From positions 62,001-126,000 of the forward strand of contig NZ_CANKYW010000007.1 of NCBI RefSeq assembly GCF_947488135.1: DNA of 64,000 nt, given 5' to 3'. The DNA is from an uncultured Marivita sp. (GTDB lineage Bacteria > Pseudomonadota > Alphaproteobacteria > Rhodobacterales > Rhodobacteraceae). The notes beneath the pieces are model-generated. The model had not been told where the DNA came from, did no database searches, and saw only the letters and a list, made by a program, of their open reading frames with translations. Both the position numbers and the translations under genes were made by a program. This document shows, piece after piece, positions 9,512-19,936 of this stretch. Every line of letters starts with the position of its first letter. The stretch's first letter is position 1.

Positions 9512-11583
9512 TATTCAACTCCTCCGCTCAGCGTCATCCAGGTGACGAGTGCGGCAATGCCGATCACCATGAAGAAGGCGTATGTGAAGATGTACCCCGA
9601 TTGCGCCCGACCGGCGAGCCGCGTCAGCATCGGAATGAACCCCATTGCCAGCCCGTTGATCGACCCGTCAATCACATTGCCGTCCCCGCGCTTCCAGAAG
9701 ATGCGCCCGACCATGCTGGCGGGTTTCACGAAAAGGAAGTCGTAGATCTCGTCGAAATACCACTTGTTGAGCAGGAACAGGTACAGCGGGCGCTGGTTCT
9801 CGGCCAGTCGCTTGGGCAGCGACGGGTTCACGATGTAGAACCAGTACGCCGTCGCGAGGCCCAGAAGCATGGCGATGAACGGGCTCAGCTTGACCCAAGT
9901 GGGCACGTAATGCGCTTCATGCAACACGGTGTTCTCCGGTGCGATATAGATCGCTGCCTCGCCCGGCGCGCTTTCCATGACATAATGCAACTCGGACGCC
10001 TTGGGGCTGCGTTCTGCCACCTGCTCGACAAGCTCTGCTGTCGGCTCGCCATAGGCACCACCGAAGAAGCTGATGACCTCGTTGGGCTTGCCAAAGAAGC
10101 TCGAATACCAGATGGCCCCGGCAAAGATTGACCCAAGGCTCAGGACACCCAGCGGGATCAGCATGATCATCGGGCTTTCATGCGCGTGTTCATGCGTGTG
10201 CTTGTCGCCGCGCGGCTTGCCGTAGAAGGTCAGGAACATCAGCCGCCAGCTATAGAAGCTTGTGAACAGCGCCGCGATGACCAGCAGCCAGAAGGCATAG
10301 CCCATCGGACCGGCGGCATAGGCGCTCTCGATCACCGCATCTTTCGACGCAAACCCGGCGAAACCGATCCAGCCAGTGAGCGGAATACCCACACCCGTGA
10401 TGGCCAGCGTGCCGATCATCATCGCGGCGAAGGTATAGGGGATCTTCTTGCGCAGACCGCCGTAGTTCCGCATGTCCTGTTCGTGGTGCATCGCGTGGAT
10501 GACCGACCCGGCCCCGAGGAACAGCATCGCCTTGAAGAACGCGTGCGTGAACAGATGGAACATCGCCACGCTGTAGGCCCCGACGCCGGCGGCCACGAAC
10601 ATATAGCCCAGCTGCGACATGGTCGAATAGGCGATCACGCGCTTGATGTCGTTCTGCACCAGACCAATGGTCGCCGCGACAAAGGCCGTGGACGCGCCCA
10701 GCACGGTCACGAACATCATCGCTTCGGGTGCAAATTCCATCACCGGCGACATCCGGCAGACCAGGAACACCCCCGCCGTCACCATCGTCGCCGCGTGGAT
10801 CAGCGCCGACACCGGGGTCGGGCCTTCCATCGCATCCGGCAGCCATGTGTGCAGGAACAACTGCGCCGACTTGCCCATCGCCCCGATGAACAGCAGCACC
10901 GCGATCAGGTTCGCTGCGTTCCATTCCCCCCAGAGGAAGGTCAGCTGCGTTTCCGCCAGTGTGGGCGCGGCCGCGAAGATGTCGTCGAAGCGGATGCTGT
11001 CGACAAGGAAGAACAGCGCGAAAATGCCAAGCGCGAAACCGAAGTCACCGACGCGGTTGACCACGAACGCCTTGATCGCGGCGGCATTTGCCGACGGCTT
11101 GCGGTAGTAGAAGCCGATCAACAGGTAGGACGCGACGCCCACGCCTTCCCAGCCGAAGAACATCTGGACCAGATTGTCAGACGTCACCAGCATGAGCATG
11201 GCGAAGGTGAAGAACGACAGATAGGCAAAGAAGCGCGGCTTGTAGACCTCGCCTTCTTTCCACTGCGGATCGTGGTCCATGTAGCCGAAGGAATAGAGGT
11301 GCACGAGCGCCGACACGGTGGTCACGACGATCAGCATGATCGCCGTCAGCCGATCCAGCCGGATCGCCCACTCGGTCGACAGCGTGCCGCTCTCGATCCA
11401 GCGCAGGATGTTGATGGTCTCGGTGACGCCGTCATGGGTCAGGAAGACGATCCAGGACAGGACGCAGGCGAAGAACAGAAGCCCCGTCGCCACCCATTGC
11501 GCGGCGGTCTCGCCAATGAACTTCCAGCCGAACCCGCAGAGGATCGCGCCGACAAGCGGGGAAAACAGGATGAGCGTTTCCAT
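9511..11583 (-). CDS. nuoL: NADH-quinone oxidoreductase subunit L
   Basis: This 690-aa distal proton-pumping subunit of complex I carries the long lateral helix at its C-terminus. Recognisable segments are [17 protein letters not shown], the [33 protein letters not shown] motif region and [18 protein letters not shown]. The C-terminal third includes a hydrophilic loop followed by the amphipathic lateral helix and final anchor. The start overlaps the stop of the small zinc-ribbon gene by one base (TAATG), so nuoL translation is coupled to that gene rather than directly to nuoK. Confidence 0.97.
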   Translation of the reverse strand: METLILFSPLVGAILCGFGWKFIGETAAQWVATGLLFFACVLSWIVFLTHDGVTETINILRWIESGTLSTEWAIRLDRLTAIMLIVVTTVSALVHLYSFGYMDHDPQWKEGEVYKPRFFAYLSFFTFAMLMLVTSDNLVQMFFGWEGVGVASYLLIGFYYRKPSANAAAIKAFVVNRVGDFGFALGIFALFFLVDSIRFDDIFAAAPTLAETQLTFLWGEWNAANLIAVLLFIGAMGKSAQLFLHTWLPDAMEGPTPVSALIHAATMVTAGVFLVCRMSPVMEFAPEAMMFVTVLGASTAFVAATIGLVQNDIKRVIAYSTMSQLGYMFVAAGVGAYSVAMFHLFTHAFFKAMLFLGAGSVIHAMHHEQDMRNYGGLRKKIPYTFAAMMIGTLAITGVGIPLTGWIGFAGFASKDAVIESAYAAGPMGYAFWLLVIAALFTSFYSWRLMFLTFYGKPRGDKHTHEHAHESPMIMLIPLGVLSLGSIFAGAIWYSSFFGKPNEVISFFGGAYGEPTAELVEQVAERSPKASELHYVMESAPGEAAIYIAPENTVLHEAHYVPTWVKLSPFIAMLLGLATAYWFYIVNPSLPKRLAENQRPLYLFLLNKWYFDEIYDFLFVKPASMVGRIFWKRGDGNVIDGSINGLAMGFIPMLTRLAGRAQSGYIFTYAFFMVIGIAALVTWMTLSGGVE

Positions 11584-11798
11584 TAGTTATACTCCAGTCC
11601 CGGTTGTCCGCTCTGGCACGCAGGGCATTTTCTCAAGTGAAGATCAGATCCGTTTGCGCCATAGACCGCACCGCATTCTGAGCAACCAACTTGATAAACC
11701 TTTTGATTGTGGTCGTTGCCATCCAAGTCCGTTTTTCGGATTACAACCTGCCCATTTCGATTAACCGAACCGATTTGTGTAGAGTAGCCAGCCTGCAT
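11583..11798 (-). CDS. Small zinc-ribbon protein inserted in nuo operon
   Basis: This 71-aa protein has two CxxC knuckles, Cys39/Cys42 (CSEC) and Cys58/Cys61 (CPAC), a minimal zinc ribbon probably binding one Zn2+. It has no signal peptide or membrane segment. It starts four bases after the nuoK stop and its TAA overlaps the nuoL ATG, so it is locked in the operon. A hand count gives about 48 % GC against 60 % or more for the flanking nuo genes, suggesting later acquisition. Function is unknown; a nucleic-acid or protein-binding role would be usual for such ribbons but is not shown. Confidence 0.75.
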   Translation of the reverse strand: MQAGYSTQIGSVNRNGQVVIRKTDLDGNDHNQKVYQVGCSECGAVYGANGSDLHLRKCPACQSGQPGLEYN

Positions 11799-11802
11799 TG
11801 GG

Positions 11803-12108
11803 TCAGCCCTTCATCACGTTGACGTCTTCAACCGCGATGGAGCCACGGTTGCGGAAGAAACAGACGAGGATGGCAAGGCCAATCGCGGCTTCGGCGGCGG
11901 CCACGGTGAGAACGAACAGGGTAAAAACCTGCCCCACCAGATCGCCAAGGAAGCTCGAAAACGCGACAAGGTTAATGTTCACCGCCAAGAGCATCAGTTC
12001 GATGCTCATCAGCAGGATGATCACGTTCTTGCGGTTCAGGAACAGCCCGAAAATCCCGATCACGAACAGCACCGCTGCCACTGTCAGGTAATGCTCAAGT
12101 CCTATCAT
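11803..12108 (-). CDS. nuoK: NADH-quinone oxidoreductase subunit K
   Basis: This 101-aa subunit has three transmembrane helices and forms part of the proton-channel region of complex I. The sequence begins [15 protein letters not shown] and contains the conserved membrane glutamate in [15 protein letters not shown] three bases upstream is also in frame, but the ATG at 12106-12108 matches the usual family start. The gap to nuoJ upstream is unusually long for this operon (103 bases). Confidence 0.96.
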   Translation of the reverse strand: MIGLEHYLTVAAVLFVIGIFGLFLNRKNVIILLMSIELMLLAVNINLVAFSSFLGDLVGQVFTLFVLTVAAAEAAIGLAILVCFFRNRGSIAVEDVNVMKG

Positions 12109-12181
12109 CACGTCCCCCGGGGCCTTGCGCCCTCTGGTTCTTTCGACGGGTTGGCGGATACCAACCCCTTGTTTTCACTCA

Positions 12182-12197
12182 TGTCCCCACGGGGACA
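12182..12197. repeat. Small inverted repeat between nuoJ and nuoK
   Basis: TGTCCCC and GGGGACA arms separated by AC lie in the longest gap between adjacent nuo genes J and K. There is no T tract. It may be an mRNA processing or stability hairpin; support is weak. Confidence 0.35.
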
Positions 12198-12211
12198 CGC
12201 TTAGGTTGTGC

Positions 12212-12814
12212 CTAAAGCCCCTGCCCGGGCTTCACGTCTTTCAGTTCCATCGACTTGGCCGGATCGCGGTACATCTGCGCCAGCACGTTCTGGCGCTTGA
12301 CGTCCGAACGATGGCGGAGTGTCAGCACGATCGCGCCGATCATCGCCACCAGCAAAATCAGCCCAGCAAGCTGGAACAGCAGGAAATACTGATCATAAAG
12401 AATGAGCCCCAAGGCTTCGGTATTGTGCCGATCCACTGGCGCCACCTGAGCGCGCAACCCTTCGGCCGCCGCGTTGCTTTCCCATGCACCGAAGGCCAGC
12501 GCGAATTGCATCAGGATGATGACCCCGAACAGCAGCGCCAACGGCACGTAACGCGCCATCTCGGCCTTCAGCTCGGCGAAATCCACGTCGAGCATCATCA
12601 CCACGAACAGGAACAAAACCGCCACCGCGCCGACATAGACGATGACCAGAAGCATCGCCACGAATTCGGCGCCCAGAAGCACGAACAACCCGGCTGAAGA
12701 CAGGAAGGCAAGGATGAGCCACAGCACCGAATGCACCGGGTTCCGGCTGATCACAGTGAACAGGCCACCGGCAATCGTGCACAGGGCAAAGAGGTAGAAG
12801 GCAAAGACACTCAT
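12212..12814 (-). CDS. nuoJ: NADH-quinone oxidoreductase subunit J
   Basis: This 200-aa membrane subunit of complex I has five predicted helices. It contains the conserved [27 protein letters not shown] region, whose pi-bulge helix undergoes conformational change in structures of the complex. The start codon overlaps the stop of the AhpD-like gene by four bases (ATGA). Its C-terminal tail is charged and cytoplasmic. Length is normal. Confidence 0.96.
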   Translation of the reverse strand: MSVFAFYLFALCTIAGGLFTVISRNPVHSVLWLILAFLSSAGLFVLLGAEFVAMLLVIVYVGAVAVLFLFVVMMLDVDFAELKAEMARYVPLALLFGVIILMQFALAFGAWESNAAAEGLRAQVAPVDRHNTEALGLILYDQYFLLFQLAGLILLVAMIGAIVLTLRHRSDVKRQNVLAQMYRDPAKSMELKDVKPGQGL

Positions 12815-13221
12815 GTCTCGTCATCCTTTTTGTCGTCTTCCATGACATCCCGCGCAAGTTCCATTGCGCGCGTCATGGCGGGGATACCGGCGAACATCGA
12901 CATCTGTGCGATGGTCTCGGCAATCTCGTCTCTGGTGGCACCGGCAGCCAAGGCGTGACGCACGGTCATGCGCACCTGCGTATCCGCCTGCGCGCCCTGC
13001 ATCGTCAGACCGGCCAGCGTGAGCAAAAGCCGTGTCTTGGCATCCAGCCCATCCTTGCTGATGCCCTTGCCGAACCACATCTCCATGGCGTCTTTCGGCA
13101 TGGTGGGCCACATCTTTTCAAACCCCTTGGGGTCAAACGACGACAGAGCGGGATTGAAAGCCTTCGCCATCTCCTGCGCCTGCTGCATCATCAACTCGAA
13201 CGGGGTTTTCGGATCGCTCAT
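12811..13221 (-). CDS. AhpD-like / carboxymuconolactone decarboxylase family protein
   Basis: This 136-aa all-helical protein ends in an acidic tail. Residues from about 55 on ([17 protein letters not shown], then [20 protein letters not shown]) match the CMD/AhpD fold. The CxxC pair that makes AhpD a disulfide reductase is absent: the protein contains no Cys, so peroxidase-type redox chemistry is unlikely. It overlaps nuoI and nuoJ by four bases on each side (ATGA both times), so it is firmly part of the operon. A CMD-like gene here is one of several non-complex-I genes in this nuo cluster; its role is unknown. Confidence 0.8.
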   Translation of the reverse strand: MSDPKTPFELMMQQAQEMAKAFNPALSSFDPKGFEKMWPTMPKDAMEMWFGKGISKDGLDAKTRLLLTLAGLTMQGAQADTQVRMTVRHALAAGATRDEIAETIAQMSMFAGIPAMTRAMELARDVMEDDKKDDET

Positions 13222-13712
13222 CGGTACGGTGCATCCAGTTCGAGGTTGCGCGCGATCTCGGCTTCCCAGCGGTCGCCGTTGTCCAGAAGCTTGGCCTTGT
13301 CGTAGTACAGTTCTTCGCGCGTTTCGGTCGAAAACTCGAAGTTGGGACCTTCGACAATGGCATCCACCGGGCACGCCTCCTGGCAAAAGCCGCAATAGAT
13401 GCACTTGGTCATGTCGATGTCATAGCGCGTGGTGCGGCGGCTTCCGTCGTCACGCGGTTCGGCATCAATGGTGATCGCCTGCGCCGGGCAAATCGCCTCG
13501 CACAGTTTGCAGGCGATGCAGCGTTCTTCGCCATTGGGATACCGCCGCAGCGCGTGTTCACCGCGGAACCGCGGGGACAAAGGCCCCTTTTCGTGCGGGT
13601 AGTTGATGGTGGCCTTGGGCGCGAAGAAATACTTGAGGCCCAGCTTCATGCCTTGCCAGAAGTCCTGAAGAAGGAAGTACTTGGCGGCGCGTCCGTAGTC
13701 GATCTGCGTCAT
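13218..13712 (-). CDS. nuoI: NADH-quinone oxidoreductase subunit I
   Basis: This 164-aa peripheral-arm subunit holds two 4Fe-4S clusters (N6a and N6b) that relay electrons towards cluster N2. The two cysteine motifs are Cys65/68/71 with Cys75 and Cys104/107/110 with Cys114. An N-terminal amphipathic stretch ([12 protein letters not shown]) is the membrane-contact helix of the family. It follows nuoH by 11 bases and overlaps the AhpD-like gene. Confidence 0.97.
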   Translation of the reverse strand: MTQIDYGRAAKYFLLQDFWQGMKLGLKYFFAPKATINYPHEKGPLSPRFRGEHALRRYPNGEERCIACKLCEAICPAQAITIDAEPRDDGSRRTTRYDIDMTKCIYCGFCQEACPVDAIVEGPNFEFSTETREELYYDKAKLLDNGDRWEAEIARNLELDAPYR

Positions 13713-13723
13713 CTCTACTCTCC

Positions 13724-14752
13724 TTATACCCAGCGCGCGAATGCGCCCCAGAACCAGTCGAATTTCGCTGCAAAGGCCACGAAGACCACCCAGACCAACG
13801 AGAACGGCAGGAACACTTTCCAGCCAATCCGCATTAGTTGGTCATAGCGGTAGCGGGGCGTGATCGCCTTCACCATCGCGAAGATGAAGAAGAAGAACGC
13901 CATCTTCGCCACCATCCATAGTGCGCCGTCCGGCAGACCGGGGATCGGCGACAGCCAACCGCCGAAGAACAGCAGAGACATCAGCGCGCACATCAGGAAG
14001 ATCGCGATGTACTCTCCCGCCATGAACAGCAGGAACGGCGTGGACGAATATTCCACCTGGTAGCCCGCAACCAGTTCGGATTCCGCTTCGGGAAGGTCGA
14101 AGGGCGGGCGGTTGGTCTCCGCCAAGGCGCTGATCAGGAACAGGAAAACCATCGGGAAATGCGGCAGCCAGTACCATGAGAAGAAGCCGAAATCACCGTC
14201 TTGTGCGCGCACGATATCGCCGAAATTCATCGACCCCGTCGAGATGATGATGCCGATGATGATGAGGCCGAGCGACACTTCATACGAGATCATCTGCGCA
14301 GCAGAGCGCAGCGAGCCAAGGAACGGATATTTGGAGTTCGACGCCCAGCCACCCATGATCACGCCGTAAACCTCAAGCGAGGACACGGCGAAGACGAACA
14401 GGATCGCCACGTTGATGTCGGACAGAACCCAACTGTCGTTGAACGGGATCACCGCCCACGCGACCATGGCGAGCACGAAGCTTGTCATCGGCGCCAGCAT
14501 GAAGACCGGACGGTCCGCACCGGCGGGAACAACGACCTCTTTGACCACGTATTTCAACGCGTCGGCTACAGTTTGCAGCAGGCCATAGGCCCCCACGACG
14601 TTGGGCCCGCGCCGCATCTGGACGGCCGCCCAGATCTTGCGGTCGCCGTAGACGAGGAACAGGAGGCTCACCATCACAAAGCCCAGTACCGCAAGGCACT
14701 GTGCCACGATGATCACGCCGATCCCCAGGGGGGTGGTAAAGAAGTCAGCCAT
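13724..14752 (-). CDS. nuoH: NADH-quinone oxidoreductase subunit H
   Basis: This 342-aa membrane subunit joins the hydrophilic and membrane arms and forms the quinone chamber. It has eight predicted helices and shows the signature segments [24 protein letters not shown] and [20 protein letters not shown]. The ATG at 14750-14752 ([10 protein letters not shown]) was chosen; an earlier in-frame start would overlap the preceding lipoprotein gene. It begins seven bases after that gene's stop. Confidence 0.96.
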   Translation of the reverse strand: MADFFTTPLGIGVIIVAQCLAVLGFVMVSLLFLVYGDRKIWAAVQMRRGPNVVGAYGLLQTVADALKYVVKEVVVPAGADRPVFMLAPMTSFVLAMVAWAVIPFNDSWVLSDINVAILFVFAVSSLEVYGVIMGGWASNSKYPFLGSLRSAAQMISYEVSLGLIIIGIIISTGSMNFGDIVRAQDGDFGFFSWYWLPHFPMVFLFLISALAETNRPPFDLPEAESELVAGYQVEYSSTPFLLFMAGEYIAIFLMCALMSLLFFGGWLSPIPGLPDGALWMVAKMAFFFFIFAMVKAITPRYRYDQLMRIGWKVFLPFSLVWVVFVAFAAKFDWFWGAFARWV

Positions 14753-14759
14753 CACGTCC

Positions 14760-15161
14760 TCAAACCATCGGTATTCCGTTTTCAACGCAGGAGGCGGTCA
14801 CGACTTCGGCGTCGATGGTCCGCACCCCACGGGGCAGCGCCGGCGAGATGGTGTAAACCGCATCTCCTCGCCAGAGGCCAGCCTCTTCGTATACATTTGT
14901 GCGCAAATGCCGCGCAAATCCGTAACCCCGAATGAGCGCGTATTGCGCCGCCGCACATTCGGCGTAGTCCTCCACGTCCGACGGCCCGCGCGCCCCGCGC
15001 ATCGCCACATCGAACTTGACCAGGTCGCCATCCAGCAATGTGGTCTGCACCCCTTCGTAATTGGGCGCGAACCGCGCGGGCGGCGTCGGCGCTGCCTCGC
15101 AGCCGGACAAACCGCCCACCATCGCAAGAGCGACAGATGTTATGACCGCCGGGTGGCGCAT
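14760..15161 (-). CDS. Small lipoprotein between nuoG and nuoH
   Basis: This 133-aa protein has a signal sequence ending in a lipobox LSGC with lipidated Cys21, so it is probably an outer- or inner-membrane lipoprotein facing the periplasm. The mature part has two further Cys pairs' worth of residues (one in DYAECAAA, one in TASCVENG) that could form a disulfide. The ATG at 15159-15161 has GGAG eight bases upstream; a GTG at 15170 overlapping the nuoG stop is an alternative. No function is recognised; it resembles other operon-embedded Rhodobacteraceae exported proteins only in position. Confidence 0.8.
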   Translation of the reverse strand: MRHPAVITSVALAMVGGLSGCEAAPTPPARFAPNYEGVQTTLLDGDLVKFDVAMRGARGPSDVEDYAECAAAQYALIRGYGFARHLRTNVYEEAGLWRGDAVYTISPALPRGVRTIDAEVVTASCVENGIPMV

Positions 15162-15166
15162 TCCGC

Positions 15167-17191
15167 TCACTCCGCCGCGATCTTGGTGTCCTTGCGGGCC
15201 TTCGCGCCCGCTGAAAGCTCTGCCATCAGGCTGCTGGCCCGGGCAATCGGATTGGTCAGCCAGAAATCCCGGATCGGGTTGCGGAAATCCGCGTCGCCCA
15301 GCTTGCCTTCGGCCTCAAGCTGCCATTCGTTCTCCGGCACCTGGTCGATTTGGGCGAGATGCGGGACATCGGCCACCAGTTTCTGACGCAACTGCGCAAG
15401 ACTGTCGAAGGGCAAAGTTGCCCCCAGTTCCGCAGACAGCGCGCGCAGGATGGCCCAGTTTTCCTTGGCCTCGCCGGGTGCGAAGCTGGCACGCAGCGCA
15501 AGTTGTGGACGCCCTTCGGTGTTGACGAAAAGCCCCTGCTCTTCCGTGTAAGCCGCCCCCGGAAGGATGATGTCGGCGCGGTGTGCGCCCCGGTCGCCGT
15601 GGCTGCCTTGGTAGATCACGAACGGACCATCGGCGATTTCCACCTCGTCCGCGCCGAGGTTGTAGATCACCTCTGCGCCGTCGATCGCCTTCTCCATGCC
15701 GCCCTCGGTGGTGCACCCGGCATCCATCGCGCCGACGCGACCCGCTGCGGTGTGCAGGACCAGAAGTTTGGAGCCTGAAATCTCGGCCATCTTTTGCGCT
15801 GCCGCCAGAACCGCCGCGCCATCCGCCTCGCGCAAGGCGCCCTGGCCGACGATGACGATGCTATTCTTGTCGTCGCGCGTCTCGTCCGACACGCCCTTGT
15901 CGATCATCGCCTGCAACGCGGCACGATCGGTGCCAGCGTGGTGATAATCATACGTCAAATCAACGGCTTCGCCGATCAGAGCGACATCGGCGCCCGCGGC
16001 CCACGCCTTGCGGATGCGGGCATTCAGCACCGGCGCTTCGTCGCGCGGGTTGGTGCCGATCAGCAGGATCATACCCGCCGTGTCGATCTCTTCGATGGTC
16101 GCCGTGCCGACATAGCCGGAGCGGTTGCCCGCAGGCAGCTTCGCCCAATCGGTGCGGCATTCGACCTGTCCACCCTGCCCCTCGATCAGAACTTTCAGCG
16201 CATAGGCTGCCTCGGTCGGGACCAAATCGCCGACGAGACCGGCGAGTTTCTTGCCCTTCATCGCCTCGGCGGTCTTGGTCAGCGCTTCGGGCCAGGTGGC
16301 CGGGCGCAACTTGCCGTTTTCGCGCACGTAAGGCTTGTCCAGGCGCTGCTTGCGCAGCCCGTCCCAGACAAAGCGCGTCTTGTCGGAAATCCATTCCTCG
16401 TTCACGCCGTCATGGTTGCGCGGCAAAAAGCGCATGACTTCCCGACCCTTGGTATCGACGCGGATGTTTGACCCAAGCGCATCCATCACGTCGATGGATT
16501 CGGTCTTGGTCAGCTCCCACGGGCGGGCGGTGAAGGCGTAGGGTTTCGACACCAAAGCGCCCACCGGGCACAGGTCGATGATGTTGCCCTGCATGTTGCT
16601 GTCGAGCGTTTCGCCCAGATAAGCGGTGATCTCGCTGTCTTCGCCCCGACCCGTCTGGCCCATCTGGGTGATGCCCGCGACCTCGGTCGTGAAGCGGACG
16701 CAACGGGTGCAGGAAATGCAGCGCGTCATATGGGTTTCGACCAGCGGGCCAAGGTCCAGATCCTCAACCGCGCGCTTGGGTTCGCGGAAGCGGCTGAAAT
16801 CCACACCATAGGCCATCGCCTGATCCTGAAGATCGCATTCGCCGCCCTGATCGCAAATGGGGCAATCGAGCGGGTGGTTGATGAGCAGGAACTCCATCAC
16901 CCCTTCGCGCGCCTTTTTCACCATGGGCGAGTTGGTCTTGACCACGGGCGGCTGGCCTTCCGGCCCCGGACGCAGATCCTTGACCTGCATCGCGCAGCTT
17001 GCCGCAGGTTTGGGCGGTCCGCCCACAACTTCGACAAGACACATCCGGCAATTGCCGGCGATGGACAGACGTTCATGGTAGCAGAACCGCGGCACCTCGA
17101 TCCCTGCCTGTTCACAGGCCTGAATCAGCGTCATCGCGCCGTCCACTTCAATCTCGTTTCCATCGATGTTGATCTTGCGCAAGTCAGACAT
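15167..17191 (-). CDS. nuoG: NADH-quinone oxidoreductase subunit G
   Basis: This 674-aa subunit carries most iron-sulfur clusters of the NADH arm. Visible ligands are Cys37/48/51/66 for the 2Fe-2S cluster N1b; His106 with Cys110/113/119 for N5; and Cys158/161/164 with Cys208 for N4. The additional N7 ligand set found in some bacteria is not visible. The C-terminal part is a molybdopterin-oxidoreductase-like fold without a cofactor. The start [11 protein letters not shown] (ATG 17189-17191) fits the family. A gap of 197 bases separates it from the preceding secreted-protein gene. Confidence 0.96.
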   Translation of the reverse strand: MSDLRKINIDGNEIEVDGAMTLIQACEQAGIEVPRFCYHERLSIAGNCRMCLVEVVGGPPKPAASCAMQVKDLRPGPEGQPPVVKTNSPMVKKAREGVMEFLLINHPLDCPICDQGGECDLQDQAMAYGVDFSRFREPKRAVEDLDLGPLVETHMTRCISCTRCVRFTTEVAGITQMGQTGRGEDSEITAYLGETLDSNMQGNIIDLCPVGALVSKPYAFTARPWELTKTESIDVMDALGSNIRVDTKGREVMRFLPRNHDGVNEEWISDKTRFVWDGLRKQRLDKPYVRENGKLRPATWPEALTKTAEAMKGKKLAGLVGDLVPTEAAYALKVLIEGQGGQVECRTDWAKLPAGNRSGYVGTATIEEIDTAGMILLIGTNPRDEAPVLNARIRKAWAAGADVALIGEAVDLTYDYHHAGTDRAALQAMIDKGVSDETRDDKNSIVIVGQGALREADGAAVLAAAQKMAEISGSKLLVLHTAAGRVGAMDAGCTTEGGMEKAIDGAEVIYNLGADEVEIADGPFVIYQGSHGDRGAHRADIILPGAAYTEEQGLFVNTEGRPQLALRASFAPGEAKENWAILRALSAELGATLPFDSLAQLRQKLVADVPHLAQIDQVPENEWQLEAEGKLGDADFRNPIRDFWLTNPIARASSLMAELSAGAKARKDTKIAAE

Positions 17192-17388
17192 GCCCGAGCC
17201 CTTTGTTCCCATTTGGCTGGCGCAGTCGATGCCGTGGCAACAGGCTATCGGCTGACGTCGCCCGCCTTCTAACCCCAACGCATCAAATAGGCCAGATGTT
17301 CAGGCAAAAAGAAAACGGGAAATATCGACGCGGGCGCAGATTTTTCTGCACCTGCATCCTATGACGCAAAGTCAGGCAATAAACAGGT

Positions 17389-17784
17389 TTATCTCAGCAA
17401 CTGGCCGATTTCGGTTTGCGACTCGATCTGCCGTTGGCCGAAGCGGCACAGCGCGGGGATGTCATCCGCACGCACGCCGTTCTCCGCCAAAAATTGCTCG
17501 GCCTTGGCTTTCATCCGCGCCTTTTCCTCGCGAGAGGTGACATAGCGTTCCACCTCTTTTTCGGTGTAGCCCATATCCCGCGCCAAGGCTTTCAGGCGGT
17601 TCAGTTCGGAATAGGCCCGGATGAGACGCGCGTTGATGTTGTCGCAGGATTTGCGGATCGCATCGGCGATAGCGACGTTCATCAGGCCATTGTCGATGGC
17701 GGGCACATCCCGCAACGGTGTCTGGGCCGAGACCACGGAGCCCAGGGTCAGCGCAAGGATCAAGGCCGGGGTCAGCAATCGCAT
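17389..17784 (-). CDS. Secreted DUF5333-like protein
   Basis: The protein has 131 aa with an N-terminal signal peptide ending in VVSAQ, then a helical, charged mature domain with two Cys (SCDN and ALCRFG). It looks like the DUF5333 family that occurs in rhodobacterial nuo clusters; the family number is from memory and should be checked. The ATG at 17782-17784 follows GGATGAAAAG; an ATG six codons earlier is also possible. It lies between nuoF and nuoG downstream of an internal terminator. Predicted periplasmic; function unknown. Confidence 0.72.
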   Translation of the reverse strand: MRLLTPALILALTLGSVVSAQTPLRDVPAIDNGLMNVAIADAIRKSCDNINARLIRAYSELNRLKALARDMGYTEKEVERYVTSREEKARMKAKAEQFLAENGVRADDIPALCRFGQRQIESQTEIGQLLR

Positions 17785-17874
17785 CTTTTCATCCAATACC
17801 ATCCGCCCTCAATATGGTGACGGAGACCGCGGTTATTCAATATCACCCTTTACAACTTTTGGAGACCGGAGGCG

Positions 17875-18207
17875 TCAGGGTTCGATACAACGTCCCGACA
17901 GCACCACTTTGTTGTTGTCGATGGTCAAGGCGGTGTCGTCCGTGTCCGGTCCAACGGTCCAGGCGATATCCGAACTTCCCAGATAGGCGATGCAATGCTG
18001 AACCGCCTGATAGGCCGCCGCCCGCTTCGAGCCCTCGAGGCTCACCGAGGCCGGGCCACCAGTTGCAACGAACGCCGCCCTGTCACCGCGTTCGGACCGC
18101 AGATCGCCGCTAAACCTGGCACCTTCGTAGGTGACGGTTTCCAACTCGCCCCGGCCACATGCCGCGAGTGTCAGTATGATTGCGCCTGCTGCCCATGCCG
18201 ATTTCAT
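17875..18207 (-). CDS. Small lipoprotein between nuoF and nuoG
   Basis: The protein has 110 aa with a lipobox LAAC (Cys17) after a short hydrophobic signal. The mature domain has two Cys (HCIAYLG and SGRCIEP) that may pair. It starts at the ATG 18205-18207, with AAGGGG as a likely ribosome-binding site a few bases upstream. It is the first gene after the terminator-like hairpin at 18298-18322, so it may mark the start of a second transcription unit inside the nuo cluster. No recognised function. Confidence 0.75.
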   Translation of the reverse strand: MKSAWAAGAIILTLAACGRGELETVTYEGARFSGDLRSERGDRAAFVATGGPASVSLEGSKRAAAYQAVQHCIAYLGSSDIAWTVGPDTDDTALTIDNNKVVLSGRCIEP

Positions 18208-18297
18208 GGTGATACCCCTTCGAAAATGCTGGGCGCACATTGCGCTTAGACGCGATACGCTTGCAACCCCTGAGACACGTCCACCGCAATCGGCATG

Positions 18298-18322
18298 AAA
18301 AAAGGCGCGAAAACGCGCCTTT
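18298..18322 (-). terminator. Terminator-like hairpin inside the nuo operon
   Basis: On the minus strand the stem AAAGGCGCG / CGCGCCTTT with a TTTT loop runs straight into a run of six T (18303-18298). It is 75 bases past the nuoF stop and precedes the lipoprotein, secreted protein and nuoG. It looks like a true intrinsic terminator or attenuator. Confidence 0.75.
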
Positions 18323-18397
18323 ATCCAATTTTGTGCGAGCGGCCTTCAAACGCGATCTATAAACCAAGCCAAAGAGCCGTTTTGAGACGGTTACCGC

Positions 18398-19696
18398 CTA
18401 CTCGGCCGCAACCGCGCTGACCCGGCCGCTTTTCTGAGCCTTGATCCGGTCCTCGATCTCATCGCGGAAGTTCTTGATGAGACCCTGGATCGGCCAGGCC
18501 GCCGCATCGCCAAGGGCGCAGATGGTGTGGCCTTCGACCTGCTTGGTCACGTCGAAGAGCATGTCGATTTCCTCGACCTCTGCCTCGCCGCGCACCAGAC
18601 GGTCCATCACGCGCATCATCCAGCCGGTGCCTTCGCGGCAGGGCGTGCACTGACCACAGCTTTCATGCTTGTAGAAAGCCGACAGCCGCCAGATCGCCTT
18701 GATGATATCGGTGGACTGATCCATCACGATCACCGCCGCCGTGCCAAGGCCAGAGCCCAGTTCACCGCGCAGGTAGTCGAAATCCATGATCGCGTCCTTC
18801 ATGTGCTCACCGCGCACACAGGGCACAGACGATCCGCCGGGGATCACGGCCTTCAGGTTGTCCCAACCGCCGCGAATGCCGCCGCAGTGCTTTTCGATCA
18901 GTTCTTCGAACGAGATCGACATCGCCTCTTCGACCACGCAGGGGTTGTTCACATGGCCCGAGATCGCGAAAAGCTTGGTGCCAGCGTTGTTCTGACGCCC
19001 AAAGCCCGAGAACCATTCGCCGCCCCGCCGCAGGATCGTCGGCACCACGGCGATGGATTCCACGTTGTTCACGGTGGTCGGGCAGCCATAGAGGCCCGAT
19101 CCCGCCGGGAACGGCGGTTTCATGCGGGGCATCCCCTTTTTGCCTTCGAGGCTTTCAAGAAGCGCCGTTTCCTCGCCGCAAATGTAAGCGCCTGCGCCGT
19201 GATGCAGGTAAAGATCGAAATCCCAACCGGATCCGGCAGCGTTTTTGCCGATCAGCCCGGCGTCATACGCCTCGTCGATGGCGTTTTGCAGCGCCTCTTT
19301 CTCGCGGATGTATTCGCCGCGAATGTAGATGTAGCAGGCATGGGCCTGCATCGCGAAAGACGCGATCAGGCAGCCCTCGATCAGCGTGTGCGGATCGTGG
19401 CGCATGATCTCACGATCCTTGCAGGTGCCCGGTTCGGACTCGTCGGCATTCACCACCAGATAGCTGGGACGCCCGTCGCTTTCCTTGGGCATGAAGGACC
19501 ACTTGAGACCCGTCGGGAAGCCTGCGCCACCCCGGCCCCGCAGACCCGAGGCTTTCATCTCGTCGATGATCCAGTCACGGCCTTTCTTGATGATATCCGC
19601 CGTGCCGTCCCAATGGCCACGCGTCTGCGCGCCCTTGAGCGTCCGGTCGTGCATCCCGTAGATGTTGGTAAAGATCCGGTCCTGATCGGTCAGCAT
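18398..19696 (-). CDS. nuoF: NADH-quinone oxidoreductase subunit F
   Basis: This 432-aa NADH-binding, FMN-containing entry subunit of complex I has the glycine-rich segment GRGGAGF (54-60) and the [11 protein letters not shown] region that contact NADH and FMN. Cluster N3 ligands are Cys347, Cys350, Cys353 and Cys393. Length is normal. It starts three bases after the small DUF5337-like gene and is followed by a hairpin with a T tract, so downstream nuo genes need read-through or another promoter. Confidence 0.97.
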   Translation of the reverse strand: MLTDQDRIFTNIYGMHDRTLKGAQTRGHWDGTADIIKKGRDWIIDEMKASGLRGRGGAGFPTGLKWSFMPKESDGRPSYLVVNADESEPGTCKDREIMRHDPHTLIEGCLIASFAMQAHACYIYIRGEYIREKEALQNAIDEAYDAGLIGKNAAGSGWDFDLYLHHGAGAYICGEETALLESLEGKKGMPRMKPPFPAGSGLYGCPTTVNNVESIAVVPTILRRGGEWFSGFGRQNNAGTKLFAISGHVNNPCVVEEAMSISFEELIEKHCGGIRGGWDNLKAVIPGGSSVPCVRGEHMKDAIMDFDYLRGELGSGLGTAAVIVMDQSTDIIKAIWRLSAFYKHESCGQCTPCREGTGWMMRVMDRLVRGEAEVEEIDMLFDVTKQVEGHTICALGDAAAWPIQGLIKNFRDEIEDRIKAQKSGRVSAVAAE

Positions 19697-19699
19697 CGT

Positions 19700-19936
19700 T
19701 CATTCCTTGTCAGCTTGGCGCGCACGCCAAATTTGAATTGATTTCCAAATCCCCACGCCGAAACCGGCCAGTACGACAAGATCGAAAAACGCGCGTGTTC
19801 GGATTGACCAATCATACGCGTCCCCGATGGCGATGATCAGCACCCAGAAAATCGCGACGCCTGCAATCAAGAGGGCGATCCGTTGCCCCTGTCGTTTCAG
19901 CTCTGCGTCGCGGTTTATGTCCGGGTCCGATCCCAC
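19700..19936 (-). CDS. Small two-helix membrane protein (DUF5337-like)
   Basis: The protein has 78 aa with two hydrophobic helices (about residues 20-38 and 50-65) and charged ends. Start is a GTG at 19936-19934 placed immediately after the TAA of the helix-hairpin-helix gene; no other start is available. It resembles the DUF5337 family known from rhodobacterial nuo operons (number from memory). Function unknown. The position, directly before nuoF, and tight spacing on both sides suggest it is expressed with complex I. Confidence 0.72.
   Translation of the reverse strand: MGSDPDINRDAELKRQGQRIALLIAGVAIFWVLIIAIGDAYDWSIRTRAFFDLVVLAGFGVGIWKSIQIWRARQADKE

Noticed and set aside
11570-11830. Direct repeats flanking the zinc-ribbon gene like those at pdhA/pdhB
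   Set aside because: Both junctions were compared and share no repeat longer than a few bases.
17192-17388. Short ORF of about 24 codons before nuoG
   Set aside because: No ribosome-binding site, no coupling to neighbours, no clear composition.
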